Origin: Microbacterium sp. USTB-Y
GTDB lineage: Bacteria > Actinomycetota > Actinomycetes > Actinomycetales > Microbacteriaceae
Direction: 5' to 3'
Assembly: GCF_023703415.1 (NCBI RefSeq)
Contig: NZ_JAGMTU010000002.1
Coordinates: 62,001-126,000, forward strand
Length of the DNA stretch: 64,000 bases
Made by a program: the position numbers and the translations under genes. Positions 31,925 to 41,930 of the stretch are shown here, in pieces (position 1 is the first letter of the stretch; each line of letters begins with the position of its first letter). The notes beneath the pieces are model-generated. The model did not search any database. It was not told the DNA's origin and was given only the letters and a program-made list of their open reading frames with translations.

Positions 31925-32836
31925 ATGGTCGCGCTCGTCTCCGCCCCCACGAATCTCGGACTGCGTCCGCCCGTGCGCGGCGGCGTGCCCGGCACGGCCA
32001 AGGCCCCGGAAGCCCTGCGGGAGGCCGGCCTGCATCGTCGGCTCCATGCCGGGGGCGCGGTCGACGCCGGCGTCGTGCTGCCCGGACGCTATGTGGACGA
32101 TGACGGACGGCGCCCGAAGGGAACAGTGCGCAACCAGGCGGCGATCGTCGATCACGCGCGGCGACTCGCCCATCGGCTGTTCGAGATCCGGGAGTCGGGT
32201 GAGGCCCCTCTCGTGCTCGGCGGAGACTGCAGCCTCGTGATCGCCGCAGGACTGGCGTCGCGGGTGAGCGGCGGCGGGGGACTGGTGCACATCGACGGGC
32301 ACACCGACTTCCGTCATCCGGGCAACAGCGCCGCCGTCGGCAGCGTCGCGGGCGAGGACCTGGCGATCGCGGTCGGCCGTCATGCGCCCGAGCTCGCCGG
32401 GATCGACGGGCTCGGGCCGTACTTCGATGCCGGCCGCGTGGCGCACATCGGGCACCGCTACGAGGACGCCTTCGCCGAGGAGGTGCGCGACGCGATCGCC
32501 CTCGTCGTCCCCGCCGATGAGGTGATCCTGCACGGAGCGGCGCGGGCCGCGTCCCGCGTGCGGGCGATCGAAGGGAGGGGGCGCGACTACTGGATCCAGG
32601 TCGACGTCGACGTGCTCGACCCCGTGCACATGCCCGCCGTGGACAGCCCCGATCCCGGCGGCCTCGCCCCCGATGAGCTGACCGCCCTGCTGCGCGCCCT
32701 CGCGCCGCACGCGTGGGGTGCCTCGGTGACGGTGTTCGATCCGGATCTGGATCCGGGCGGCGGCCATGCCTCGACCCTCGTCGACGTGATCGCCGAAGGT
32801 CTCGCCGAGCTCGGGACGGCTCTCCGCGAGGACTGA
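31925..32836 (+). CDS. Arginase/ureohydrolase-family protein with altered metal ligand
   Basis: 303 residues. Ureohydrolase metal motifs: LVLGGDCSLVIAAG, VHIDGHTDF (D-x-H-x-D) and IQVDVDVLDP. In arginase and agmatinase the first motif is GGDHS, with the histidine binding manganese A; here it is cysteine. The other ligands are kept, so a metal site is still likely. PALRPPVRGGVPGTAKAPEAL-type N-terminal helix fits arginase. It could act on arginine, agmatine or another guanidino compound. It stands alone, convergent with the glycosyltransferase gene with 3 bp between stops. Confidence 0.8.
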   Translation: MVALVSAPTNLGLRPPVRGGVPGTAKAPEALREAGLHRRLHAGGAVDAGVVLPGRYVDDDGRRPKGTVRNQAAIVDHARRLAHRLFEIRESGEAPLVLGGDCSLVIAAGLASRVSGGGGLVHIDGHTDFRHPGNSAAVGSVAGEDLAIAVGRHAPELAGIDGLGPYFDAGRVAHIGHRYEDAFAEEVRDAIALVVPADEVILHGAARAASRVRAIEGRGRDYWIQVDVDVLDPVHMPAVDSPDPGGLAPDELTALLRALAPHAWGASVTVFDPDLDPGGGHASTLVDVIAEGLAELGTALRED

Positions 32837-32839
32837 TGC

Positions 32840-34069
32840 TCAGCGCGAGGAACGCGCGGACACGGCGGCGCGATAGACGCGGATCAGCCCTTCGCGGTGG
32901 GCGCTCTGTGTGACGTGAGGCCGGTGCGCGATGGCGGCCGCGCTCATGCCCGCGACCCGGGCGGGATCGTCGCGCAGCGCGGCGAGCGCCTCGGCGAGCC
33001 CCGCGGCATCCGGTCGTGGTGCGACCAGATGACCGTCGGGCGGCAGAGCCTCGGACAGGTCGGGATCCGCGACGATCACCGGCAGACCGGCGGCGACCGC
33101 CTCGAGGAGCACCATCGGCTGATTGTCGAAGTCGAAGGAGCTGGACACGAACACGTGCGCCGCGCGCATCGCCGAGAGCACGTCGGCCTGGGTCACGGAG
33201 CCGCGCACGTCCACGCGTCCCGGCCCCATCCGGGCAGCCTCGCGGGCGACCGCCCGGCGCGAGATCCCGTCGCCCAGCATCACGGCCTCGACCCCCGGGG
33301 TGCGGGACACGGCGTCGAGGAAGACCTCGGGGCGCTTCTCGGGCGACAGCCGGCCGCACCACAGCGCCCGCAGCGGAGCCCCGGGTTCCGGCCGGCGTTC
33401 GGCGGGCGTCCCGAGCGCCGCGAGCACGGTGCCCTCGAGCCCGTTCGAGAGCACGTCCACGGGGGTCCGCACCCCCTGCGCGACGAGCTTCGCAGCGAAG
33501 TGCGTCGACGGCACGATCACCCGGTCTGCGCGCTGAGCCTGGCTCACCATGAGCCGCCACATGCGCCGTGCCGTGCGACTGCGGGCGTAGGGGGCGCTCG
33601 TGTCGAGGCGGACCGCTCGCGAACCGGGGCCGGCACCGAGCCCGCGCCGATGCAGCCCGGCGAGCAGAGCCGTCGTGATCGCCGGCAGCGGGAGCACCGC
33701 GCGCGTGTAGACGTCGATGCGCCCGTGCATGGTCTGGACGAGCGGGATCCGCAGCGCTCGCGCGGCACGATACGCGGCGAGGGCGGCGAACATCTCGGTG
33801 TGCACGTGCACGACGTCGAAGCCCGCGAGAGCGCGTTCGAGCTGGCGGGCGGCGTCTCGCAGCGGCCACGTGAACGGGTAGCCGTCGGGTGCGAATCCGC
33901 GCGCGGTCGGCAGCCGGACCACGGTCGGATCGGGGGAGGGCTCCGCGAGCGGTGCGAAAACGGTGACCTCGTGCCCTGCGTCCATGAGTTCTTCGCGGTG
34001 AGCCTTGATCGCGGTCTGCACGCCGCCGAGCGTCGGCAGGTAATAGTCGGTGACCATCGCGATGCGCAC
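32840..34069 (-). CDS. Glycosyltransferase family 4
   Basis: 409 residues. N-terminal Rossmann half: VTDYYLPTLGGVQTAIKAHREELMDAGHEVTVFAP, with the GG loop of GT-B enzymes (shown here by its LGGVQ core). C-terminal half: LWCGRLSPEKRPEVFLDA, VMLGDG, VFVSSSFDFDNQPMVLLEAVAAGLPVIVAD containing the E(x7)E-type motif (E near residue 317). It resembles mannosyltransferases such as PimB and MgtA that act on phosphatidylinositol mannoside or glycolipids at the inner membrane face. GTG 34069 has TAGAGT 6 nt upstream. It is divergent from the four-gene ketosynthase operon and may decorate its product; this is speculative. Confidence 0.85.
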   Translation of the reverse strand: MRIAMVTDYYLPTLGGVQTAIKAHREELMDAGHEVTVFAPLAEPSPDPTVVRLPTARGFAPDGYPFTWPLRDAARQLERALAGFDVVHVHTEMFAALAAYRAARALRIPLVQTMHGRIDVYTRAVLPLPAITTALLAGLHRRGLGAGPGSRAVRLDTSAPYARSRTARRMWRLMVSQAQRADRVIVPSTHFAAKLVAQGVRTPVDVLSNGLEGTVLAALGTPAERRPEPGAPLRALWCGRLSPEKRPEVFLDAVSRTPGVEAVMLGDGISRRAVAREAARMGPGRVDVRGSVTQADVLSAMRAAHVFVSSSFDFDNQPMVLLEAVAAGLPVIVADPDLSEALPPDGHLVAPRPDAAGLAEALAALRDDPARVAGMSAAAIAHRPHVTQSAHREGLIRVYRAAVSARSSR

Positions 34070-34081
34070 CGTCCCACTCTA
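34070..34081 (-). promoter_or_regulatory. Leaderless promoter -10 of glycosyltransferase gene
   Basis: Minus-strand TAGAGT (34081-34076), 6 nt before the GTG. Confidence 0.5.
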
Positions 34082-34141
34082 GGCGCGGCCGGACGCCGCC
34101 CCGCAGGCGCCGGAGCTCCCCAGGGCCGGGCGATCGTGCCT

Positions 34142-34153
34142 TAGCATCGGGGC
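34142..34153 (+). promoter_or_regulatory. Leaderless promoter -10 of the four-gene operon
   Basis: TAGCAT at 34142-34147, 6 nt before ATG 34154. It is the only promoter seen for the operon ending at 38196. Confidence 0.55.
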
Positions 34154-35161
34154 ATGTCTGCGTCCTCCCGGCCCGTCCTCGTGACCGGAGCCGGGGGATT
34201 CCTCGGCGGGTACGTCGTGCGCGAACTCAGGGCCCACGGCATCCCGGTCCTGGCCTCGGGACGCGATGCGCAGGCGCTCGCGCGGGTGGCCGCGCCGGAG
34301 GAGACGCTGGTCTCGTCCCTGGCCGGGCTTCCCGGTGCGGTGCGCCCGGTCGACGCGATCGTGCACTGCGCCGCGCTGTCCTCGCCCTGGGGGCGTCGGA
34401 GCGACTTCGCGGCAGCCAACGTCGAAGGCACCGCCGCGGCCGTGTCGTTCGCCGAGAAGAGCGGAGCGCGCCGGTTCGTGTTCGTGTCGTCGCCGAGCGT
34501 CTACGCCGCGGCGCGTGATCGGATCGGCATCCGGGAGGACGACGTCGACCCCGGCAACCGCCTGAACGACTACATCCGTTCCAAGCTCGCCGCCGAGGAG
34601 CTGCTGCGCGAGGCGCAGCGGGCGGGACGGATCCCCGAGCTCGTGATCGTGCGTCCGCGCGGACTGATCGGCGCGGGGGATCCGAGCCTCGTCCCACGGC
34701 TCATCGCCGTGCACCGTCGCATCGGCGTGCCGCTCTTCGACGACGGGCGCAACCTCATCGACGTCACCGCGGTGGAGAACGCGGCGAGCGCCCTCCGCCT
34801 CGCGCTGCGCGCGGGCGATCCGGCCGGCGGCGTCTACAACATCAGTAACGGCGACCCCCGGCCGTTCCGCGAGCTGCTCGAGGGGCTGCTGTCACGGCTC
34901 GGCGAGACGCCCCGGTTCCGACGGCTGTCACGGCGCGGTGCCTGGACGCTCGCGGCGTCGCTCGAGGGGATCTGCCGGGCGCTTCCGGGGAGACCGGAGC
35001 CGCCGCTGACCCGGTACACGCTCTCGACGATCGCCTATGCGCAGACGCTCGACATCTCCCGGGCCCGCTCCGAGCTGGGCTACGCGCCGGTCGTGTCACT
35101 GGACGAGGCGCTCGACCGCGCCGTGGCCGACCTGCGTGCACGGGCGGAGCGTGCGGCATGA
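34154..35161 (+). CDS. NAD(P)-dependent extended SDR (epimerase/3beta-HSD type)
   Basis: 335 residues. VLVTGAGGFLGGYV (residues 8-21) is the GxxGxxG cofactor loop, FVFVSSPSVYA carries the catalytic serine region, and Y140-x3-K144 (DYIRSKLA) completes the triad. The C-terminal GVYNISNGDPRPFRELL fits epimerase-like or 3beta-hydroxysteroid-like members, including OleD, which reduces 2-alkyl-3-ketoacids. First gene of a four-gene operon: its stop overlaps the next start (ATGA). Product chemistry is inferred only from the neighbouring ketosynthase and ligase. Confidence 0.85.
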   Translation: MSASSRPVLVTGAGGFLGGYVVRELRAHGIPVLASGRDAQALARVAAPEETLVSSLAGLPGAVRPVDAIVHCAALSSPWGRRSDFAAANVEGTAAAVSFAEKSGARRFVFVSSPSVYAAARDRIGIREDDVDPGNRLNDYIRSKLAAEELLREAQRAGRIPELVIVRPRGLIGAGDPSLVPRLIAVHRRIGVPLFDDGRNLIDVTAVENAASALRLALRAGDPAGGVYNISNGDPRPFRELLEGLLSRLGETPRFRRLSRRGAWTLAASLEGICRALPGRPEPPLTRYTLSTIAYAQTLDISRARSELGYAPVVSLDEALDRAVADLRARAERAA

Positions 35162-35958
35162 CGCGCCGGCTGAGGCACTATGCCTGCGGGAGCACGGTGC
35201 ACGACATCGGCGTCCTCTTCCGCGGCGCCGGACGCGCGGTGCGAGAGTTCCCGTCCGGGGTGTTCCTCTACGAGCCGGGGGACGGGCGCCGGATCCTCGT
35301 CGACACCGGATACGCTCCCGAGCCCTGGGACACGGGGTGGCGCGGCGCCGTCTACCGGCGCATCCTGCCGCCGAGCATGGCCGCCGAAGAGGACGTCGCG
35401 CGTCAGCTCGCGGACGACGGCGTCGCTCCCGAGAGCGTCACCCATCTCGTGCTGAGCCACCTCCACCCGGACCACATCGGAGGTGTCGGGCTCTTTCCGG
35501 CGGCGCGCATCGTGACGACCGCCGGACAGCTCGAGACGCTGCGGCGGGCGCGCCTGCGCGACGCGATCCTGCCCGGTCTGCTGCCGGCCTGGTTCCCCGG
35601 GCCGGATCCGCTCGTCCTGGCGCGGAGCGATTTCGCCCCGACGGAGGTCGCGGGCGTGGGCCTGAGCGTCGCGGATCCGTTCCCCGGGGCGGGCGTGCGG
35701 ATCGTGGATCTGCCCGGGCACGCGAACGGGCACATCGGCGTGCTCGTCGATGACCGCGTGCTGCTCGCCGGAGATGCCGCCTGGGGCTCCGATCTGCTCG
35801 CCGAGGAGCCGCGGATGCGTTCCCTGCCGCGGGCTCTCCAGCACGACGGCGACGCCTACGGCGACACAGCGGGCAGGCTGGTGGCGCTCTCGCACGCCGG
35901 GATCCGAGTGGTCTGCAGTCACGATCCGATCGGCGACCGAGAGCTGCTCCCGAGATGA
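35158..35958 (+). CDS. Metallo-beta-lactamase-fold hydrolase
   Basis: 266 residues. SHLHPDHIGG (H101, H103, D105, H106) is the MBL metal motif; VDLPGHANGHIG, LLAGDAAWG and VVCSHDP give the remaining ligands. Two metal ions and hydrolysis of an ester, lactone or thioester are expected. The C-terminus resembles lactonase-like or Zn-dependent thioesterase-like members rather than RNases. It is the second gene of the operon, overlapping both neighbours by 4 bp. In this setting it could release or open the ligase/ketosynthase product. Confidence 0.85.
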   Translation: MTRRLRHYACGSTVHDIGVLFRGAGRAVREFPSGVFLYEPGDGRRILVDTGYAPEPWDTGWRGAVYRRILPPSMAAEEDVARQLADDGVAPESVTHLVLSHLHPDHIGGVGLFPAARIVTTAGQLETLRRARLRDAILPGLLPAWFPGPDPLVLARSDFAPTEVAGVGLSVADPFPGAGVRIVDLPGHANGHIGVLVDDRVLLAGDAAWGSDLLAEEPRMRSLPRALQHDGDAYGDTAGRLVALSHAGIRVVCSHDPIGDRELLPR

Positions 35959-37277
35959 GCAGGCTGCGGATCGTCGCGGAGTTCGCCGCCACGCGCTGGT
36001 TCCGGCCGTTGCGCAGGCGCGCCGCGGTGGAGCGTCGGCAGCGGCGCCTGCTGCGTCGCCATCTCCGATTCCTCCGTCGCAGATCCGCCTACTTCCGACC
36101 CCTGCTCGCTGAGCGATCCGCGGGTCTCGCGGCGCTCCCGCTCATGGACAAGGGCATCATGATGGAGCGCTTCGACGAGCTGAACACGGTCGGGGTCCAT
36201 CGCGAGGACGCGTTGCGGACCGCGCTCGCGAACGAGCGCTCGCGCGACTTCGCCGCCGACGTCCGGGGCTGCTCGATCGGACTGTCCAGCGGCACGAGCG
36301 GGCACCGCGGCCTCTTCCTCGTGAGCCGCGCGGAACGAGAGGCCTGGGCCGGGACGATGCTCGCGCGCACGCTGCCGCGCGGACGGATCCTCGGACACCG
36401 CATCGCGCTGTTCCTGCGTGCCGACAACACGCTGTACGAAGCGGTGGGATCCCGCGCCGTCTCCTTCTCCTACTTCGATGTGTTCGCGGAGATGACGGAG
36501 AACCTCGATCGTCTCGACCGCTACGCGCCGACGATCCTGGTCGGACCCCCCTCAGTGCTGCTCGCGATCGCCCGCGCGGCGGAGAGGGGCGAGATCGCCG
36601 TGCACCCGGAGAAGGTCTACGCGGTCGCCGAGGTGCTCGAGGTCTCCGATGAGCGCAGGATCGCGGCCGGGCTGGGACAGGAGCGGATCCATCAGCTCTA
36701 TCAATGCACCGAGGGATTCCTCGCGCACACCTGCGAGGAGGGCGTTCTGCACCTCAACGAGGACGGCGTGCTCATCGAGCGGGAGCCGCTGGGCGGCGGC
36801 CGGTTCGTGCCTGTCGTGACGGATCTGCGTCGCCGGGCGCAGCCCATCGTGCGCTACCGTCTGGGCGATGTGCTCCGGGAGCGCGACGTCCCCTGCCCGT
36901 GCGGGAGCGCCCTGACCGCGGTCGCCCGGATCGAGGGGCGCGAGGGCGACACCCTGCAGCTGCCGGGCCGGGACGGGGGTGTCGTCGAGGTGTTCGCCGA
37001 TCTCGTCTCCCGCGCCGTGGTCTACGCGGACGGGGTGGCGGAGTACCGCATCGTGCAGACGGGGCGCCGGGAGCTGGAGGTCGGCATCGAGGCGGCCGGC
37101 GACACGCCGCTCGCGGTCGCGCGGGCGCACGTCGCGGCGGAGCTGGGATCCTTGGCGGACCGCCTCGGCGCGGTGCGGGCCCAGGTGCGCTTCGTGACCT
37201 ACGCGCCGGAGCCGGGGCGGAAGCTGCGTCGCGTCGAGCGACGCTGGAGGGGGGAGCAGGACGATGCGGAGCTGTGA
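35955..37277 (+). CDS. Adenylate-forming enzyme, F390-synthetase/PaaK-related
   Basis: 440 residues. IGLSSGTSGHRGLFLVS is the phosphate-binding (A3) loop of the ANL superfamily, VYAVAEVLEVSDERRIAAG with YQCTEGFLAHTC follows, and IVRYRLGDVLRERDVPCPCGSALTAVARIEGREGD is the C-terminal core motif of phenylacetate-CoA ligase and coenzyme F390 synthetase relatives (quoted by its key YRLGD and CPCGS residues). It should adenylate a carboxylate or a related acid. The N-terminus is strongly basic. It overlaps the MBL gene by 4 bp and the ketosynthase by 14 bp. Confidence 0.82.
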   Translation: MSRLRIVAEFAATRWFRPLRRRAAVERRQRRLLRRHLRFLRRRSAYFRPLLAERSAGLAALPLMDKGIMMERFDELNTVGVHREDALRTALANERSRDFAADVRGCSIGLSSGTSGHRGLFLVSRAEREAWAGTMLARTLPRGRILGHRIALFLRADNTLYEAVGSRAVSFSYFDVFAEMTENLDRLDRYAPTILVGPPSVLLAIARAAERGEIAVHPEKVYAVAEVLEVSDERRIAAGLGQERIHQLYQCTEGFLAHTCEEGVLHLNEDGVLIEREPLGGGRFVPVVTDLRRRAQPIVRYRLGDVLRERDVPCPCGSALTAVARIEGREGDTLQLPGRDGGVVEVFADLVSRAVVYADGVAEYRIVQTGRRELEVGIEAAGDTPLAVARAHVAAELGSLADRLGAVRAQVRFVTYAPEPGRKLRRVERRWRGEQDDAEL

Positions 37278-38196
37278 GATCGCGGGGTGGGGCAGCATGC
37301 TTCCGGGCCGGACGGTGCGGTTCGGCGAGAGCGTGCGCTATCGCATCGAGGATGACGTGTCGCACCTCGACATGCTCGCCGGGGCGGCGCGGCGCGCCAT
37401 CGCGCACGCCGGCCTGACGACCGATGACGTCGATCTCGTGCTGGGGGCGTCCGCCGCGGGGGTGCAGCCGATCCCGTGCACCGCGGCACTGGTCTGGGAG
37501 CGTCTCACCTCGGCCGGCCATGCCGCCGCCTTCGATGTGAACTCGACCTGCACGAGCTTCGTCACAGCCCTGGACATCGCCTCCCGGTATCTCGACGACG
37601 GCGACCATCGGACGGTGCTCGTGGTCGCCGGCGACGTCGCCTCGCGGTTCCTCAACCCCGACCAGCAGGAGAGCTTCGAGCTGTTCAGCGATGCCGCGGT
37701 GGCGGTCGTGCTGCGCCGTGCCACGGCGCCCGATCGCGGGGTGGTGTCGAGCCTGCAGCAGACCTGGCCCGCACACGCGCACGACACGGAGCTGCGCGGG
37801 GGCCTGTCGCACGCGCCCGCCCAGCAGTACGCGGCGGCCGATCCGGCCGATTACCTCTTCGACATGGATGGACGGCGTGCGCTGCTCGGGATGATGCGCG
37901 TCCTGCCCGATTTCTTCGACCGCTTCCTGCGCAGGGCGGGCCTCGTCCACGATGACATCTCCCTGTGGATCCCGCATCAGGCCTCGGCGGCGCTCGGGCC
38001 GATGCTCGACCGGATCGGCGTGCCGGCGGATCGCCGTGTCGACGAGGTCGAGGCGTTCGGCAACATGGTCTCCGCGTCCGTGCCGTTCATGCTGACCCGG
38101 GCGCTCGAGTCCGGCCGCATCGCCACGGGCGACACCGTCGTCCTGTGCGGCACTGCCGCCGGCCTCACCGCCAACGCGCTCGCGCTGCGGCTCTGA
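37264..38196 (+). CDS. 3-oxoacyl-ACP synthase III-like (FabH/OleA) ketosynthase
   Basis: 310 residues. The thiolase-fold catalytic triad is complete: C96 (DVNSTCTSFV), H238 (LWIPHQAS) and N267 (EAFGNMVSASVP). FabH enzymes condense an acyl-CoA with malonyl-ACP; the related OleA condenses two acyl-CoAs head to head. The gene is far from any fab genes and is last in an operon with a reductase, a metallo-hydrolase and an adenylating enzyme, so a specialised product is more likely than housekeeping fatty acid synthesis. ATG 37264 lies inside the preceding gene. Nineteen bp separate it from the convergent parC stop. Confidence 0.85.
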   Translation: MRSCEIAGWGSMLPGRTVRFGESVRYRIEDDVSHLDMLAGAARRAIAHAGLTTDDVDLVLGASAAGVQPIPCTAALVWERLTSAGHAAAFDVNSTCTSFVTALDIASRYLDDGDHRTVLVVAGDVASRFLNPDQQESFELFSDAAVAVVLRRATAPDRGVVSSLQQTWPAHAHDTELRGGLSHAPAQQYAAADPADYLFDMDGRRALLGMMRVLPDFFDRFLRRAGLVHDDISLWIPHQASAALGPMLDRIGVPADRRVDEVEAFGNMVSASVPFMLTRALESGRIATGDTVVLCGTAAGLTANALALRL

Positions 38197-38214
38197 ACGG
38201 CGAGGGGGCGGAGG

Positions 38215-40659
38215 TCAGGCTCCGAGCACCCCGCCGATCGAGCCGATCACGCCGTCGATCGGCTGGCCGGAGGCGTCGCGCTTCGCTCCGACGTCCGGCA
38301 GCGTGCGCGCCGAACCGTCGGGGCCGACCGCGAGCGCCGGCTCCGTGCCGACCCAGGCCAGCGTGAGCCGATCCTCGCCCTTCAGGAACGCGTGCGCGCG
38401 GACGCCGCCGGTGGCGCGGCCCTTCCCGGGGAACTCGGTGAAACGCGATGCCTTGGCGCGCCCGGCGTCGGTGCCGGCGATCATGCCTGCGGCTCCCGAG
38501 ACGGTCACGACGATGGCGTCGTCGCCGGCGTCCAGGACGGAGAACGCGATGACCTCGGCCTTGGCGCCGAGCTTGATGCCGGCCATGCCGCCGGCCGGAG
38601 CGCCCTGGGGGCGCACGCCCGACGCGGCGAAGTGCAGCAGCTGCGCGTCGCTGGTCACGAACACGAGTTCGGCGTCGTCGGGCGCCGAGCCCGCGCCGAC
38701 CACGACATCCCCGGGCTTCATGCCGATGATCTCCAGCTCCGGCTTCACCGCGAGAGTCGACGGGACGACGCGCTTCACGACGCCCGTCCTGGTGCCGACG
38801 GCGAGCGGAGTGTCGTCGTCGAACCGGATGAGGGCGAGGATCCGCTCGCTCTTGTCGAGCAGCCCGATGTAGTCGCGCAGCGGAACGCCGGCCGCGAGGT
38901 GGACGGACGCCGACGGCACCGAGGGGAGATCCATCGCGGTGAAACGCAGGACGCGTCCGGCGGAGGTGACCGCGCCGATCTCGGTGCGCGTGGTCGTCGT
39001 GAGCGTCGAGAGGACCGCATCGTGCTTGCTGCGCCGCGCAGCGGGGGAGAGCACCTGGCCCGGCTCCAGGTCGACCCGCACCGCACGACCGGTGGTCGAG
39101 AGCACGACGACGGTGGGCGCGTCGGCGATCTGCGTGTCCACTGGTCCCTTGGCGGCGCGCGCCTTGGGGGGCGCCGCGTTGAGGAGCAGGGTGCGCCGCG
39201 GGGTTCCGTAGGCCTCTGCGGCCGCGTCGAGTTCGGTCGCGACCTGGGCGCGCAGCAACGCCTCGCTGCCGAGCAGCTCCTGCAGCGCGGCGATCTCGGC
39301 GAGCAGCTGGTCGCGCTCGGTCTCCAGCTCGATGCGGGAGAACTTGGTGAGGCGCCGCAGGCGCAGCTCGAGGATGTACTCGGCCTGGCGCTCGCTGAGG
39401 TCGAAGACGCTCTGCAGGCGGGTGCGGGCCTGTTCCGAATCGTCCGAGGAGCGGATGACCTGGATGACCTCGTCGATGTCGAGGATCGCGATGAGCAGAC
39501 CCTCCACGAGGTGCAGGCGCTCCTCGCGGCGGGCGAGGCGGAAGCGGCTGCGCCGCGTGACGACCTCGAGGCGGTGCCGCACGTAGACGCTGAGGAGCTC
39601 CTTGAGCCCGAGGGTGCGCGGCTGCCCGTCGACGAGGGCGACGTTGTTGATGCTGAACGAGTCCTCGAGCGGAGTCAGCCGGTACAGCTGCTCCAGCACG
39701 GCGTTCGGGTCGAAACCGGTCTTGATGCCGATCTGGATCCGCATGCCGTGGTTGCGGTCGGTGAGGTCGTTGACGTCGCTGATGCCCTGGAGCTTCTTCG
39801 CCTGCACCGCGTCGCGGATCTTCTCGATCACGCGCTCGGGGCCGACCATGTAGGGCAGTTCCGTGACGACGATGCCGGTCCGGCGCGGGCCGAGGGGCTC
39901 GATCGAGACCTTGCCGCGCACCTTGAACGCCCCGCGGCCGTTCGCGTAGGCGTCGCGGACGCCGTCGAGGCCCATCACGATCCCGCCCGAGGGGAAGTCG
40001 GGGCCGGGGACGAACTCCATGAGCTCCTCGGTCGTCGCCTCGGGGTGCTCGAGCAGATGGATGGCCGCAGCGACGACCTCGATGAGGTTGTGCGGCGCCA
40101 TGTTGGTCGCCATTCCCACGGCGATGCCGCTGGCTCCGTTGACGAGCAGGTTGGGGAACGCGGCCGGCAGCACGGACGGCTGCTGGAACTGGCCGTCGTA
40201 GTTGGGCACGAAGTCGACGACGTCCTCGTCCAGGCTCTCCGTCAGTGCGAGGGAGGACGGCGCGAGACGTGCCTCGGTGTACCGGGACGCCGCAGGCCCG
40301 TCGTCGAGCGAGCCGAAGTTGCCATGGCCGTCGACGAGCGGCAGGCGCAGCGAGAACGGCTGCGCGAGACGGACGAGCGCGTCGTAGATCGCGGAGTCGC
40401 CGTGCGGATGCAGCTTGCCCATCACGTCGCCGACGACGCGCGCGCTCTTCACGTGCCCGCGGTCGGGCCGCAGGCCCATCTCCGCCATCTGGAACAGGAT
40501 CCGCCGCTGCACGGGCTTGAGTCCGTCCCGGGCGTCCGGGAGGGCGCGGGAGTAGATGACCGAGTACGCGTATTCCAGGAAGGAGCCCTGCATCTCGCTC
40601 GACAGATCGATGTCCTGGATGCGCTCTTCGATCGGCTCGGGCGGCGTGGTGCGGGGCAT
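38215..40659 (-). CDS. parC: DNA topoisomerase IV subunit A
   Basis: 814 residues. [27 protein letters not shown] starts the winged-helix breakage domain (given by its key [12 protein letters not shown]), [11 protein letters not shown] holds the catalytic tyrosine that attacks DNA, and [19 protein letters not shown] is the region where quinolone resistance arises; its Ser and Asp are the susceptible-type residues. The C-terminal third is a beta-pinwheel. With ParE it forms an A2B2 decatenase. Both neighbours' starts and stops leave little space, and it is convergent with the ketosynthase. Start ATG 40659. Confidence 0.9.
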   Translation of the reverse strand: MPRTTPPEPIEERIQDIDLSSEMQGSFLEYAYSVIYSRALPDARDGLKPVQRRILFQMAEMGLRPDRGHVKSARVVGDVMGKLHPHGDSAIYDALVRLAQPFSLRLPLVDGHGNFGSLDDGPAASRYTEARLAPSSLALTESLDEDVVDFVPNYDGQFQQPSVLPAAFPNLLVNGASGIAVGMATNMAPHNLIEVVAAAIHLLEHPEATTEELMEFVPGPDFPSGGIVMGLDGVRDAYANGRGAFKVRGKVSIEPLGPRRTGIVVTELPYMVGPERVIEKIRDAVQAKKLQGISDVNDLTDRNHGMRIQIGIKTGFDPNAVLEQLYRLTPLEDSFSINNVALVDGQPRTLGLKELLSVYVRHRLEVVTRRSRFRLARREERLHLVEGLLIAILDIDEVIQVIRSSDDSEQARTRLQSVFDLSERQAEYILELRLRRLTKFSRIELETERDQLLAEIAALQELLGSEALLRAQVATELDAAAEAYGTPRRTLLLNAAPPKARAAKGPVDTQIADAPTVVVLSTTGRAVRVDLEPGQVLSPAARRSKHDAVLSTLTTTTRTEIGAVTSAGRVLRFTAMDLPSVPSASVHLAAGVPLRDYIGLLDKSERILALIRFDDDTPLAVGTRTGVVKRVVPSTLAVKPELEIIGMKPGDVVVGAGSAPDDAELVFVTSDAQLLHFAASGVRPQGAPAGGMAGIKLGAKAEVIAFSVLDAGDDAIVVTVSGAAGMIAGTDAGRAKASRFTEFPGKGRATGGVRAHAFLKGEDRLTLAWVGTEPALAVGPDGSARTLPDVGAKRDASGQPIDGVIGSIGGVLGA

Positions 40660-40726
40660 GGGCTTCCTGCGGTAATCGGGAGGCGGCGGAGCGGTTCTCG
40701 ACGCCGGACCGCGCCGGTCTCTGTGC

Positions 40727-40739
40727 GAGACTGACTCGG
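40727..40739 (+). promoter_or_regulatory. Possible leaderless promoter of phosphodiesterase-family gene
   Basis: GAGACT at 40727-40732, 7 nt before ATG 40740; a weak -10 match. Confidence 0.3.
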
Positions 40740-41867
40740 ATGACCCTTATGCTACCGGCGATCCCGTCGTCCCCCCGGAGCATCACCGGGGTGGCGCACG
40801 ACCTGCTCGGCGCGCTCGACGGCCGCGCGGGAGCCCTCCCGGCGGCGCGATCGGCCGTCCTCGTGGTCATGGACGGGCTCGGCGCGATCCCGCTGAGGGC
40901 GCATGCCGGCCATGCGCGGCGTCTGACCGCGGCGATGGCCAAGAAGGACGTGCTCTCCAGCGTCTTCCCCTCGACGACAGCCGCGGCGCTCACGAGCCTG
41001 CTCACCGGGGTGGATCCGGGCCGGCACGGTCTCGTGGGCTACGAAGTGCGTGACCCGCGCACCGGGACGATCGTGAACCAGCTCTCGGGCTGGGAGAAGG
41101 CGAAGGCGGATCCCCGCGAGTGGCAGCGCACGCCGACCGTCTTCGAGACCGCGGCGGCCGGCGGCCGTCCCTCCTTCGCCGTCGGGCTTGCGGAGTACGC
41201 GCGCAGCGGATTCTCGGCGGCGACTCTGCGCGGCGCCGAGTTCCATGCGGCACGGACGGCGTCGGAGCGCATGGCACTGGCGCTGAACCTCGCCGAGGAG
41301 CATGAGGGCGCGATGGTCTACTGCTATCTTCCCGAGGCGGACAAGGCCGGGCACAAGCACGGCATGGCGTCGGGGGAGTGGGTCGCGGCGCTCGAGGAGC
41401 TCGACGCGGCGATCCCCGCGACGGTCCCCGACGGCGTCGGTCTGCTCGTGACCGCCGACCACGGGATGGTCGACGTCCCCGCGTCCCGGCACCTCGTCAT
41501 CGACGGACGCAGCCCCCTGCAGGACGGCGTCGCGGCGATCGCCGGTGAGCCCCGCATGCTGCACGTCTACCTGGAGGATCCCGCGCGGACCGACGAAGCC
41601 GCGGCGCGATGGGCCGCCGGAGTGGACGGGGCGGCCGACGTCCTCACTCGTGCGCAGGCCGTGCGGGGAGGTCTGTTCGGATCCGGAACCACCTCGGAGG
41701 CGCAGTCGCGGATCGGCGACCTCGTGGTCCCGGCGCGGGGCCTGTGGGCCTTGTACGACGGCGCGGCAGCGGATCAGCGGTCGCAGGGCATGATCGGCCA
41801 GCACGGTTCGTTGAGCGCGGAGGAGCTGCGCGTGCCGCTCATCCGCCTCGGTGCGTTCGCCCGCTGA
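40740..41867 (+). CDS. Alkaline phosphatase-superfamily nucleotide pyrophosphatase/phosphodiesterase
   Basis: 375 residues. [11 protein letters not shown] supplies the first metal-binding aspartate, [18 protein letters not shown] the nucleophilic threonine or serine, and [13 protein letters not shown] the D-H metal pair; these are the landmarks of PF01663. No signal peptide is evident. Substrates of such actinobacterial enzymes are unknown. The gene is divergent from parC and converges with sepH. A GGCC-bounded short stem lies in the 63 bp after its stop. Confidence 0.85.
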   Translation: MTLMLPAIPSSPRSITGVAHDLLGALDGRAGALPAARSAVLVVMDGLGAIPLRAHAGHARRLTAAMAKKDVLSSVFPSTTAAALTSLLTGVDPGRHGLVGYEVRDPRTGTIVNQLSGWEKAKADPREWQRTPTVFETAAAGGRPSFAVGLAEYARSGFSAATLRGAEFHAARTASERMALALNLAEEHEGAMVYCYLPEADKAGHKHGMASGEWVAALEELDAAIPATVPDGVGLLVTADHGMVDVPASRHLVIDGRSPLQDGVAAIAGEPRMLHVYLEDPARTDEAAARWAAGVDGAADVLTRAQAVRGGLFGSGTTSEAQSRIGDLVVPARGLWALYDGAAADQRSQGMIGQHGSLSAEELRVPLIRLGAFAR

Positions 41868-41930
41868 GCGACCTCCCCGAGGGCGGCACGACACGGCGAC
41901 GACGGAGCCCGGCCAGATCCGGCCGCGCCG

